Made by a program: the position numbers and the translations under genes
The notes under the pieces: model-generated
Databases searched by the model: none
What the model saw: only the letters and a program-made list of their open reading frames with translations
Told to the model about the DNA's origin: nothing
Shown here: piece by piece, positions 16,673 through 25,284 of the stretch
How the letters are laid out: every line of letters starts with the position of its first letter
How positions within the stretch are numbered: the first letter of the stretch is position 1
DNA from: Bacteroidales bacterium
GTDB taxonomy: Bacteria > Bacteroidota > Bacteroidia > Bacteroidales > UBA932
Direction of reading: 5' to 3'
Length of the DNA: 64,000 nt
Assembly: GCA_024401925.1 (NCBI GenBank)
Contig: JAKSKD010000002.1
Location: 62,001 to 126,000, forward strand

Positions 16673-16749
16673 TATTATTTTGAACTAATTTTATGTGTTT
16701 GCCAATAAGCGTGCGAAGATACTCATTTTTTTGCTAATTTCGTAGCCAT

Positions 16750-19005
16750 ATGGAGAACAATGTTAGTAGTATTCTGGAAGGGTTGAATCCCGAGCAGAGG
16801 AAGGCTGTCGAGTGTGTGGAAGGCCCGGTCCTGATAGTTGCCGGGGCCGGTTCGGGGAAAACGCGCGTTCTGACGTGCAGGATTGCGAATATCCTGGCGC
16901 AGGGATGCGAGCCTTCGCGGATACTTGCCCTGACTTTCACGAAGAAGGCGGCGGGTGAGATGAAGGAGAGAATAGCAATGATGGTGGGGGAGAGGAAGGC
17001 GAAATACCTTCAGATGGGCACTTTCCACGCAGTGTTTGTGCGTTTCCTGAGGGAATATGCCGAGAGTCTGGGATATCCGAAGACTTTCACGATATATGAC
17101 CAGAGCGATTCCGTAAGTGCAATCAAGACCTGCATCAGGGAACTCCAGCTGGATGACAAGATTTATAAGCCGAAGGAGATTCTGTCCCGCATATCAAGCG
17201 CAAAGAATAATCTCGTGACGGCAGAGATGTATGCCGCCAATCAGAACGCCATCATCAGCGATACAAAGGCACGCAAGCCGAGGATATGCGACATATATAA
17301 GCTCTACAAGGCTAAGTGCAAACAGGCGGGAGTGATGGATTTCGACGACATCCTCCTGAATATGAATCTGTTGCTCAGGGATAATCCCGAGGCTCTCGAG
17401 TCCATTTCCGCAAGATTTTCCCATATCCTTGTGGATGAGTACCAGGACACGAATATGTGCCAGTACTACATTCTGAAGAAGCTTGCAAGGACCCATCACA
17501 ACATCTGTGTCGTGGGTGATGACTCCCAGTCGATTTATGCGTTCCGTGGGGCCAGGATAGAGAATATCCTGAATTTCAAGAAGGATTATCCGGAGTGCAG
17601 AGTGTTCCGTCTGGAGCGCAATTATCGCTCTACGCAGACTATCGTGGATGCCGCGAACTCCCTTATTGCAAAGAATTCCGGACGTATTCCCAAGACCTGT
17701 TTCTCGGAGGGTCCGAGAGGAGACAGGATCAAACTGATCAAGGCATACACAGAGCAGGAAGAAGCGATACTTATTGTTTCCGACCTACTTTCCAAGATGC
17801 GGGACAATATGGCGAAATATGAAGATTTTGCCATCCTGTACCGGACGAATGCCCAGTCCAGGGCGATAGAGGAGGCGCTCCGCAGGAAGAATCTCCCTTA
17901 CATGGTGTATTCCGGGAATTCATTCTTCGACCGCGCGGAAGTCAAGGATATGATGGCTTATTTCAAACTGGCCGTGAACCCTCAGGATGATGAATCCTTC
18001 AAGAGGGTAGTCAATAAACCGACAAGGGGAATCGGAGGTACGACGATGCAGGCTGTCATAGATGCCGCAGTCAGGGACGGAATATCCCTCTTCAAGGCCG
18101 CACAGCAGGTGCCTAAGATTAAGCAGTTCTGCGAGATGATAAACGGTTTCGCCACGCTTGCTCCGACAGAGGATGCCAATGAGCTTGCCGTAAAGATTGC
18201 CGAGCAGTCGGGGCTGTATTCGTTCTACAAATCAGATACGACCATTGAAGGAATGGCGCGCGCCGCCAATGTGGAGGAACTTCTGAATTCGGTCTCCGCC
18301 TATCACGAGGACTGTGTGGAAGAAGGAAAAGAGTGCCTGTTGGGGAACTTCCTTGAAGACATTTCACTGATGAGCAATGTAGATACCTCAGAGAATAATG
18401 AGGATGCCGGGAATAAAATTGCCCTTATGACAGTGCATTCAGCCAAGGGCCTGGAATTTCCGTTCGTATATGTCGCCGGTATGGAGGAGAACCTTTTCCC
18501 TACCGGAGGATTTACGGCGCTGCCAAATGAGATAGAGGAGGAAAGGCGGCTTTTCTATGTGGCCATCACGAGGGCGGAGAAGGATGTCGTCATATCTTTT
18601 GCGGACTCGCGTATGCGTAACGGAAAGCACGAACAGAATCCGCCTTCTCGATTTATTAAGGAAATAGACGCCAAGTATTTCCAGAATCCACTGGAATTCG
18701 GTTTCAGAGAGCCTGCCTGCGCTCCGTCACGACCATCCTTCAAGCCAGAAGGAAACAAACATTTCGGCAAGGCTGAGGCAATCGCACGTCCTGTACCGGA
18801 GAAGAAAATCCCGGATTCCGAATTTAATCCTACTCCGATGATGGAACTGAAAGCAGGACAGAGGGTGGAGCACAACCGTTTCGGTTTCGGCAGGATTGAA
18901 GAAATTACCGGAACGGCTCCGGAACTCAAGGCACGCATCAGTTTCGATGAGTTCGGAGAGAAATTCATTATGCTGAAATATGCGAAATTGCGGCTTGCGG
19001 AGTGA
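16750..19005 (+). CDS. UvrD/PcrA-type ATP-dependent DNA helicase
   Basis: A 751-residue superfamily 1A helicase that unwinds DNA 3' to 5' in repair and replication. Motifs run in order: Q-motif LNPEQRKAV (12-20), Walker A AGAGSGKT (31-38), LTFTKKAAGEM, DEYQDTN (Walker B), GDDSQSIYAFRGA, LERNYRS, LMTVHSAKGLEF, and RLFYVAITRAEKD. The C-terminus has the Tudor-like RVEHNRFGFGRI domain of PcrA/UvrD. It is divergent from nqrA. A one-mismatch -7 box (TAATTTCG) lies 7 nt before the ATG, echoing the near-leaderless genes noted elsewhere. The gene name uvrD or pcrA cannot be decided from sequence alone. Confidence 0.95.
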   Translation: MENNVSSILEGLNPEQRKAVECVEGPVLIVAGAGSGKTRVLTCRIANILAQGCEPSRILALTFTKKAAGEMKERIAMMVGERKAKYLQMGTFHAVFVRFLREYAESLGYPKTFTIYDQSDSVSAIKTCIRELQLDDKIYKPKEILSRISSAKNNLVTAEMYAANQNAIISDTKARKPRICDIYKLYKAKCKQAGVMDFDDILLNMNLLLRDNPEALESISARFSHILVDEYQDTNMCQYYILKKLARTHHNICVVGDDSQSIYAFRGARIENILNFKKDYPECRVFRLERNYRSTQTIVDAANSLIAKNSGRIPKTCFSEGPRGDRIKLIKAYTEQEEAILIVSDLLSKMRDNMAKYEDFAILYRTNAQSRAIEEALRRKNLPYMVYSGNSFFDRAEVKDMMAYFKLAVNPQDDESFKRVVNKPTRGIGGTTMQAVIDAAVRDGISLFKAAQQVPKIKQFCEMINGFATLAPTEDANELAVKIAEQSGLYSFYKSDTTIEGMARAANVEELLNSVSAYHEDCVEEGKECLLGNFLEDISLMSNVDTSENNEDAGNKIALMTVHSAKGLEFPFVYVAGMEENLFPTGGFTALPNEIEEERRLFYVAITRAEKDVVISFADSRMRNGKHEQNPPSRFIKEIDAKYFQNPLEFGFREPACAPSRPSFKPEGNKHFGKAEAIARPVPEKKIPDSEFNPTPMMELKAGQRVEHNRFGFGRIEEITGTAPELKARISFDEFGEKFIMLKYAKLRLAE

Positions 19006-19046
19006 TGTGTCGTAGCAAAACGATTATTATATTGACTAATGTATAT

Positions 19047-21944
19047 ATGAAAAAGTTTTTTAGAATCTTTGTGCTGGCGGCTGTTGCGCTGCTTGCGCTG
19101 TCCTGCTCGTCAAAGTACGAGACTGTGAAAGGTGACCCGATGAACACCAAAATCTACACTCTGGACAACGGACTTAAAGTCTATATGAGTGTCAACAAGA
19201 ACGAACCGCGTCTCCAGACCTACATCGCAGTACGTTCCGGCTCGAAGAATGACCCGTCAGACAATACCGGTCTTGCTCATTACCTCGAGCATATCATGTT
19301 CAAGGGAACTGAGAATTTCGGTACTTCCGACTATGCTGCCGAAAAGCCTCTGCTTGATGAAATAGAGCGGCTATTTGAGGTTTACAAACAGACAACCGAC
19401 TCTCAGGAAAGACTTGCAATCTATCATCAGATTGACTCAGTGAGCTTTGCCGCATCTCAAATTTCTATTCCAAACGAGTATGACAAGCTTATGGCCGCCA
19501 TCGGCGCGCAGGGAACAAATGCGTTTACGTCAAATGACGTCACCTGTTATACCGAGGACATTCCTTCAAACCAGATCGAGAACTGGGCGAAGGTGCAGTC
19601 CGACAGATTCAAGAACCTCGTGATCAGGGGATTCCACACCGAACTTGAGGCGGTGTATGAGGAGTATAATATGTATCTCAATGAGGATACCGAGAATGCA
19701 ATGATGGCCATAGATTCAGTGCTTTTTGCAAAGCACCCGTACGGCCTCCAGTCCACCATCGGTACATCCGAGCACCTGAAGAATCCTTCAATCGCTGCCA
19801 TCAAGAGGCAGAAGGCTACATATTACGTACCTAATAATATCGCCATCTGCGCTGCCGGAGACTTCGATCCGGACGAGTTCGTTGCAATCATAGAGAAGTA
19901 TTTCGGCGACTGGCAGCCTAATGAGAATCTTCCAGCCCTTACTTATGAGGAAGAAGACCTTATTGAGGCTCCTGTCGTAAAGGATGTCTATGGAACTGAC
20001 GCGGAATTCGTAATGGTCGGATGGCGATATCCGGGCCAGAAGGAGATTTCAAGCGAGATCGGCGATATGGTAGGCGAAATCCTGCAGAACGGCCAGGCCG
20101 GTCTTTTCGACCTCGACATCATCCAGCAGCAGAAACTTCTTGCCGCTCAAGCAATGCCTTATGCAAGAGTAGATTATGGTGAGATGCTCCTTATGGCATA
20201 TCCTAAGGAGGGCCAGACACTCGAAGAAGCCAAGGATGTTCTTCTCGAGGAAATTGCAAAACTCCGCAGCGGAGATTTCGATGAGGAAATGATTCAGGCT
20301 GTCGTTGCCAATCACAAACTCCGCCAGATGAGGTCGCTGGAGAACAACAGAAGTCGTGTTTCACTGTTCCTTGACTCTTTCATCGCCGGCCACGACTGGG
20401 CTGATGATGTACATCAGCTGGACCGTTTCGCAAAACTCACGAAGCAGGACATCGTTGATTGGGCCAACACATACCTTGGCGACAATAATTATGTCGTTGC
20501 GTACAAACATAACGGTCCAAATCCAAAGAATGAGAAGATCGTTGCCCCTGCAATTACGCCTATCGCCACCAACCGCGACAAGACCAGCGCATTTCTCGCA
20601 GAGATCCAGAATGATGTCGTAGCTCCTATCGAGCCGTCATTCGTGGATTTCAGCAGGGATATGTCGGTATTCAACCAGCAGGACGGAATCGAAGTTCTCT
20701 ACAAGCATAATGATGTCAATGACATCGCAACCATTACTTTCAACTTCGATTACGGTACGATCAATGACCCTGCAATCCGTCTTGCTTTCGATTATCTTTC
20801 TTACCTCGGCACTTCTGAAATTTCCGCTGAAGAGCTTGCATCAGAGGAGTACAAGCTTGCTTGTTCCCACCGGTTCAGCGCCAGCGCCAGTCAATCTGTC
20901 TATTCAGTGACCGGATTGAGCGAAAATCTTCCGAGGGCTCTTGAACTTGTCGAAGACCTCATTGCGAACGCACAGCCTGATGAGGATATCCTGACCGGTC
21001 TCAAGCAGGATGAAATCAAATCACGCAGTGTGACCAAATTCAATCAGAATGCCTGTGGCTCCGCCCTCAGAAATTACCTTATGTTCCCTGATTTCGTCAA
21101 GAATGCTTATCTGAGCAATGATCAAGTTCTGGCGGTAACTTCCGAGGAACTTCTCTCAAAGGTATCAAATATCCTGACCTATGCCCATAAGGTGCTTTAC
21201 TACGGTCCTCAGAGCGAGAGCGAAGTAAAGAACTTACTCTCTGAGTATCATAATGTTGCGTCTGAACTTGTGCCGTTGGTGAAAACGAAGATCCTGCCTG
21301 CACTCACCCCGGAATCCAAGGTTATTATTGCTCCTTACGACTCCCGCCAGTTCAATTACACCCAGTTCACCTGTTCCGGTGAGAAATTCTCTCTTGAGGA
21401 CGCTCCTGCCATTGCACTTTACAATGAATATTTCGGTGGCGGAATGAATACTGTAGTGTTCCAGGAAATGCGTGAAGCACGTGCACTTGCATACAGCGCC
21501 GGCGCTTATCTTTCAGCACCTGCGAGCCAGGACGACTATTATTCATTCTATGCCCGTATCGGCTCACAGAATGACAAGCTCCGTCAGGCGGTGGAGGCAT
21601 TTGACGACATCATCAATAATATGCCTCAGTCCGAGAAGTCGTTCGAAATCGCAAAATCATCACTTGATGCAGTCTTGAGGACAGAAAGGACTATCGGTCA
21701 GGCTGTTCTCAGCGAATATCTTGCATCGCGCGACCTCGGAATCGATGAGCCTCTTGACAAATACGTGTATGAGCATCTGGACGCCCTCACTATGGAAGAC
21801 CTTGTGGCCTGCCAGCAGAAATGGGTCAAGGACAGGACTTATGTGTATGGACTGCTTGGAGATGCAAAGGGACTTGACCTCAATTATCTCCGCACTCTCG
21901 GCCCTGTCGAGCAGGTTACACTTGAGGATATATTCGGCTATTAG
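19047..21944 (+). CDS. M16 family zinc metallopeptidase, lipoprotein
   Basis: A 965-residue double-repeat M16 (insulinase/pitrilysin) peptidase. The ATG at 19047 is preferred over 19002, because it gives a clean signal peptide with lipobox LALSC (Cys20); the earlier start would bury it. The N-terminal repeat has the inverted zinc motif HYLEH at residues 78-82 and the downstream ELEAVYEEYN Glu; the C-terminal repeat (from about residue 510) lacks HXXEH and is structural, as usual. Probably degrades peptides in the periplasm. It lies 41 bp downstream of the helicase gene and may be read from the same transcript. Confidence 0.92.
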   Translation: MKKFFRIFVLAAVALLALSCSSKYETVKGDPMNTKIYTLDNGLKVYMSVNKNEPRLQTYIAVRSGSKNDPSDNTGLAHYLEHIMFKGTENFGTSDYAAEKPLLDEIERLFEVYKQTTDSQERLAIYHQIDSVSFAASQISIPNEYDKLMAAIGAQGTNAFTSNDVTCYTEDIPSNQIENWAKVQSDRFKNLVIRGFHTELEAVYEEYNMYLNEDTENAMMAIDSVLFAKHPYGLQSTIGTSEHLKNPSIAAIKRQKATYYVPNNIAICAAGDFDPDEFVAIIEKYFGDWQPNENLPALTYEEEDLIEAPVVKDVYGTDAEFVMVGWRYPGQKEISSEIGDMVGEILQNGQAGLFDLDIIQQQKLLAAQAMPYARVDYGEMLLMAYPKEGQTLEEAKDVLLEEIAKLRSGDFDEEMIQAVVANHKLRQMRSLENNRSRVSLFLDSFIAGHDWADDVHQLDRFAKLTKQDIVDWANTYLGDNNYVVAYKHNGPNPKNEKIVAPAITPIATNRDKTSAFLAEIQNDVVAPIEPSFVDFSRDMSVFNQQDGIEVLYKHNDVNDIATITFNFDYGTINDPAIRLAFDYLSYLGTSEISAEELASEEYKLACSHRFSASASQSVYSVTGLSENLPRALELVEDLIANAQPDEDILTGLKQDEIKSRSVTKFNQNACGSALRNYLMFPDFVKNAYLSNDQVLAVTSEELLSKVSNILTYAHKVLYYGPQSESEVKNLLSEYHNVASELVPLVKTKILPALTPESKVIIAPYDSRQFNYTQFTCSGEKFSLEDAPAIALYNEYFGGGMNTVVFQEMREARALAYSAGAYLSAPASQDDYYSFYARIGSQNDKLRQAVEAFDDIINNMPQSEKSFEIAKSSLDAVLRTERTIGQAVLSEYLASRDLGIDEPLDKYVYEHLDALTMEDLVACQQKWVKDRTYVYGLLGDAKGLDLNYLRTLGPVEQVTLEDIFGY

Positions 21945-21967
21945 CCGTGGTTTTTATATGCCGGGAG

Positions 21968-22030
21968 GAGGGTGACTCCTACCTTTGCTCACAACATCTA
22001 TAGTCGTTTGCAAAGGTAAGAGTCGCCCTC
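21968..22030. terminator. Long imperfect hairpin between convergent genes
   Basis: 21968-21988 pairs with 22010-22030 at 19 of 21 positions (arms begin GAGGGTGACTC and end GAGTCGCCCTC), with a 21-base loop. It lies between the peptidase stop (21944) and the converging phosphoesterase stop (22059), so it probably ends transcription in both directions, although no long T-run follows. Confidence 0.6.
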
Positions 22031-22058
22031 ATTAAAATTACCCGCTCGTGGGCTAACC

Positions 22059-23156
22059 TTACTTTTTAATCATATGGGAATGAACAGCGTTGCCTGCTTC
22101 ATCGTAGATTGTAATTGAAATTCCATTTCCGATGACTCTGGCTTCCAGACGGGACTGGTTGTCATTGACGAGAATAGGGAAATCGTTGCCCATTGCCCCT
22201 GGCTCGTGGAACTGGTATTCGTGCAAGTCCGCCCCTATCATAAGATTGACGCCGCCCTTGTTGAGAACAGGCACGAAATTATGGTTCATCCACGTATGCA
22301 CCACAAAATCGTCAGGCACGCCTGGATCCACCATAGGGACGTGCAGAAGGCATATCCTGAACTGTGCCGAACGCCACTCGCGTGATTTCATCATTTTTGA
22401 CGCCCATTCCATCTGACTTCTTATGTAGTCTTCATAGATGTCTTCACCGCAGAATGCCAAAGAATTCTTCACTCCGGTTTCTCCTGCATCAAGCACGATG
22501 AACGCTGCCGGCCCCTCCCTGAACATATATGAGAATGGCAATTCATCATTGTCGTTGGGATATACTGCCTGTACATTCCTGATACCATCCCCACGTCCTT
22601 CGTGGTTGCCCCGGGCAAACATCACCGGAATCCTTGACGGGAGCTCTCCGAGAGGCTCAATCTCGTATTTTACAATGCTGTCGATGGGATGGTGGCCGGC
22701 ACTAATTATATCTCCGTTCAGAAAGATGAAATCCGTGGCGTCAGGATCAATCTGTGCTACATAGGATCTATAGCGTTGCAGGTTCATATGGACGTCATTC
22801 ATAACAGTGAATCTGCAGTCCTTCCTGTCTCTGCTGAAAGTCCTGACCTTGTACGGACCATTAAGGATTTCCTCGCCGTACACAGGCCTGCGCGGGTTTT
22901 TCTTGTCAGTGACGTTCCTGCAACCTATCAAATAACTGATTTCGGTGCCTGCCTGAAGCCCCTCTACCTCGATGTGGTGGAAGCGGCCGTGAACCCGACG
23001 TCCGGCGAATTCTTCATAAATCCTTTCTCCGTTTTCAAGCTGTACCCAGGCGATGCATTCTTCATCGCTTGTCCAAAGAACAGAGAAACTGTTTTCTCTC
23101 ATCCCCGTTATCCAGGGACCGATTGCCAGATAAAATAAAAATAGAAGTCTTGTCAT
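22059..23156 (-). CDS. Secreted purple-acid-phosphatase-like metallophosphoesterase
   Basis: A 365-residue calcineurin-like phosphoesterase. A hydrophobic N-terminus (RLLFLFYLAIGPWITG) may be a signal sequence. Residues 20-110 resemble the fibronectin-III-like domain of purple acid phosphatases. The metal motifs follow in order: NDVHM, NGDII, GNHEGRG, LLHVPM and GADLHEYQ. It should hydrolyse phosphomonoesters or diesters outside the cytoplasm. It is divergent from the XylR-type regulator gene with 63 bp between. A TATTTTTG box lies 7 nt before the ATG. Confidence 0.85.
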   Translation of the reverse strand: MTRLLFLFYLAIGPWITGMRENSFSVLWTSDEECIAWVQLENGERIYEEFAGRRVHGRFHHIEVEGLQAGTEISYLIGCRNVTDKKNPRRPVYGEEILNGPYKVRTFSRDRKDCRFTVMNDVHMNLQRYRSYVAQIDPDATDFIFLNGDIISAGHHPIDSIVKYEIEPLGELPSRIPVMFARGNHEGRGDGIRNVQAVYPNDNDELPFSYMFREGPAAFIVLDAGETGVKNSLAFCGEDIYEDYIRSQMEWASKMMKSREWRSAQFRICLLHVPMVDPGVPDDFVVHTWMNHNFVPVLNKGGVNLMIGADLHEYQFHEPGAMGNDFPILVNDNQSRLEARVIGNGISITIYDEAGNAVHSHMIKK

Positions 23157-23163
23157 AATTGCG

Positions 23164-23199
23164 CAAAAATAAATAATTAATGTGAATTTGCTATTTTTG
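23164..23199. promoter_or_regulatory. Divergent -7 boxes between phosphoesterase and regulator
   Basis: The complement of 23164-23171 is TATTTTTG, 7 nt before the phosphoesterase ATG. On the plus strand TATTTTTG at 23192-23199 is 20 nt before the regulator ATG. Neither has a clear TTG at 19-21 bp, so both may need an activator. Confidence 0.5.
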
Positions 23200-23219
23200 G
23201 GGAAAATTAAGAACCTGTT

Positions 23220-24389
23220 ATGCCACGTCTTCTATTCATTACCGATTATACAGAGCAGTTCGCCTACCGGCTTTTGCGCGGCATCATCAGCTATTCCGAC
23301 AGGTCCGAAAAATGGGTGGTCCATAGAATGTCTCCGGCGGACAAACGTCAGCTGAAGATGAGAGGCGTGGTAAAATGGGCGTTGAAATGGAAGGCGGATG
23401 TCGTTATCGGACAGTTTGATCCGGGGGAGAAAGTTTCCCTGTTCAGGCAGAACGGCATCGTGGCTATGGCCCAGGACTATATCACCAAGTTTGACGAAAT
23501 CCCGAATATTACCGCTGATTATCTTCTTACCGGGCGTATGGCTGCCGAACATTTCCTTAGCAAGGGCTTCAGAAATTTTGCTTTTTTCGGATTCAAAGGT
23601 GTATGCTGGTCTGAAGAACGGTATTATGGCTTCAGGGATAAGATTGTAGAGGCAGGGTATGGGGACAGCCTGTTTCTTTATGATGCCCAGAATCTGGAAA
23701 ATCTCTGGTATTATGATTCGGCTAATCTGGAACGGTGGATCAAAACTCTGCCGAAGCCTATAGCAATAATGTCCTGCGACGACAATCAGGCATCTCTGCT
23801 GCTGAATGTCTGCAATTCCTGCGGAATACGTATTCCGGATGAAGTGGCGGTTATCGGTGTCGATAATGATGAGGTTCTGGACAATCTGACCAATCCTACG
23901 CTTTCTTCCATTGATGTTGATATTGAACACGCTGGTAGCGAAGTCGCGGAAATGGCGATGAGGATGATGGCGGACCCCGGTTATAAAGGAGCGGATATCG
24001 TTCTGCGTCCCGTGTCTGTCATTACCAGAATGTCCACATCCGTGTTTGCCACCAGCGACCGCGAAGTCGTCAGGGCGCTGCAGTTCATCAGCAGAAATCT
24101 CGACAGGAAGATATTTGTTTCCGATCTTCTGCAGGATGTCCCTCTATCAAGGAGATTGCTTGAAACAAGGTTCAAGGCAGTGACCGGAGACACAATCTAC
24201 AACTATATTTCAAAGCAACGTATCGAACGTTTCTCATATCTCCTCTTGAACAGCAGCGACACCATATCTGAAATTGCTGCAAAGATGGATGAACCTGATC
24301 CGAAGTCATTCTGCCGACGGTTTAAAGAATTGAAAGGCTGCACCCCTTCTGAATACAGAGAACGCGAATTGCGCAAATTGAGTAAATAA
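23220..24389 (+). CDS. XylR-type regulator: periplasmic-binding-like sensor plus AraC helix-turn-helix
   Basis: A 389-residue cytoplasmic transcription factor with the architecture of E. coli XylR. Residues 1-275 form a LacI-like sugar-sensor fold with no N-terminal DNA-binding domain (MPRLLFITDYTEQF...; GVDNDEVLDNLTNPTLSSIDVD is the classic hinge region), and residues 285-389 form an AraC double helix-turn-helix (VSDLLQDVPLSRRLLETRFKAVTG; ISEIAAKMDEPDPKSFCRRFKELKG). It sits 66 bp upstream of the ROK-led amino-sugar operon on the same strand and probably controls it. The natural effector is unknown; the name does not imply xylose. Confidence 0.9.
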   Translation: MPRLLFITDYTEQFAYRLLRGIISYSDRSEKWVVHRMSPADKRQLKMRGVVKWALKWKADVVIGQFDPGEKVSLFRQNGIVAMAQDYITKFDEIPNITADYLLTGRMAAEHFLSKGFRNFAFFGFKGVCWSEERYYGFRDKIVEAGYGDSLFLYDAQNLENLWYYDSANLERWIKTLPKPIAIMSCDDNQASLLLNVCNSCGIRIPDEVAVIGVDNDEVLDNLTNPTLSSIDVDIEHAGSEVAEMAMRMMADPGYKGADIVLRPVSVITRMSTSVFATSDREVVRALQFISRNLDRKIFVSDLLQDVPLSRRLLETRFKAVTGDTIYNYISKQRIERFSYLLLNSSDTISEIAAKMDEPDPKSFCRRFKELKGCTPSEYRERELRKLSK

Positions 24390-24417
24390 ATACGCAAAAA
24401 GCGCATTTTAGCATTTG

Positions 24418-24459
24418 TCATTGGCTAAATTTGTATCGTTTTAAATTAGTAGCCAATGA
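24418..24459. promoter_or_regulatory. Perfect 10-bp inverted repeat over promoter and start codon of the ROK operon
   Basis: TCATTGGCTA (24418-24427) and TAGCCAATGA (24450-24459) are exact inverted copies with a 22-bp spacer; their centres are 32 bp apart, about three helical turns. The left arm overlaps the -7 box TAAATTTG (24426-24433) and the right arm contains the ROK start codon. Because the left arm lies upstream of the expected transcription start, it reads as a DNA operator and not an RNA hairpin. Confidence 0.6.
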
Positions 24460-25280
24460 AGTTAGGAATCGATATAGGCGGCACCACCATCGGTGTCGGC
24501 ATTTCCGACGGGAAGAAAGTGATTGACAAGTGCTCGCTCCCTTCGTTTGAGAGAAATGCAACATTAGAGGAAACAATTTCTTATCTGACCTCAATAATCG
24601 ACGGACATATTTCTGCCGAAATAAGTGGAATCGGGGTAGGCGTACCGTCAGTCGTTGATGTCGAGAAAGGGATTGTATATAATACAGTCAATATTCCGTC
24701 CTGGAAAGAAGTACATCTGAAAGAAATACTTGAAGATCGTTACCGCATTCCGGTAAAGATTAATAATGATGCGAATTGTTTCGTCTCCGGAGCTGAGGCC
24801 GTTTATGGGAATGGCGAGGATGAAATACTTGTCGGTGTTACTCTGGGAACCGGAGTCGGAATAGGAGTAATGTTCGGAAAGAAGATTCTCAATGGCGCAA
24901 ATGCCGGATGCGGCGAGCTGACCTGGCTGCCGTACAACGGGAAGACCATCGAGGACTGGTCCGGAAAGAATTTCTTTTGCAGCAGAGGGATAGATCCTTC
25001 CAACTTGTATGAATCCGCTAATAGCGGGGATGCCGACTCGCAAGAAATCTTTGCCGAATACGGAAAGCACGTTGCAAGTCTGCTGTGCGTTGTGATCAGT
25101 GCATACGATCCCAACCGTATTGTTTTCGGGGGCGGTATTTCAGCTGCACATAAATACTTTGAAAAGGCTATGATGGACACTCTCAGAGAAAAATTCATTT
25201 TCCCTGAGTCCATAAACCGGCTCAAAATCGATTATCTATCTGACACTGACGCTGCAATTCTGGGCGCCTCAAATCTATAG
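24456..25280 (+). CDS. ROK-family sugar kinase
   Basis: A 274-residue ROK protein, most likely a cytoplasmic kinase for a hexose or amino sugar. It shows the phosphate-binding LGIDIGGTTIGVGI at the N-terminus, INNDANCF with the presumed catalytic Asp, the adenosine-binding GVTLGTGVGIG, and RIVFGGGIS. The zinc-binding CXCGXXGCXE segment of many ROK kinases is absent: only GCGELTWLP remains. There is no DNA-binding domain, so it is not a ROK repressor. First gene of the run ROK-GH2-phosphatase-GH20-SusC-SusD (4 bp to GH2); the context suggests GlcNAc, GlcN or ManNAc as substrate. Confidence 0.85.
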   Translation: MKLGIDIGGTTIGVGISDGKKVIDKCSLPSFERNATLEETISYLTSIIDGHISAEISGIGVGVPSVVDVEKGIVYNTVNIPSWKEVHLKEILEDRYRIPVKINNDANCFVSGAEAVYGNGEDEILVGVTLGTGVGIGVMFGKKILNGANAGCGELTWLPYNGKTIEDWSGKNFFCSRGIDPSNLYESANSGDADSQEIFAEYGKHVASLLCVVISAYDPNRIVFGGGISAAHKYFEKAMMDTLREKFIFPESINRLKIDYLSDTDAAILGASNL

Positions 25281-25284
25281 AAGT

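Noticed and set aside
23220..24389. Regulator of the xylBA genes
   Set aside because: The XylR-like architecture suggests it, but xylBA lie 18 kb away with their own promoter and I found no shared operator; the adjacent amino-sugar operon is the more likely target.
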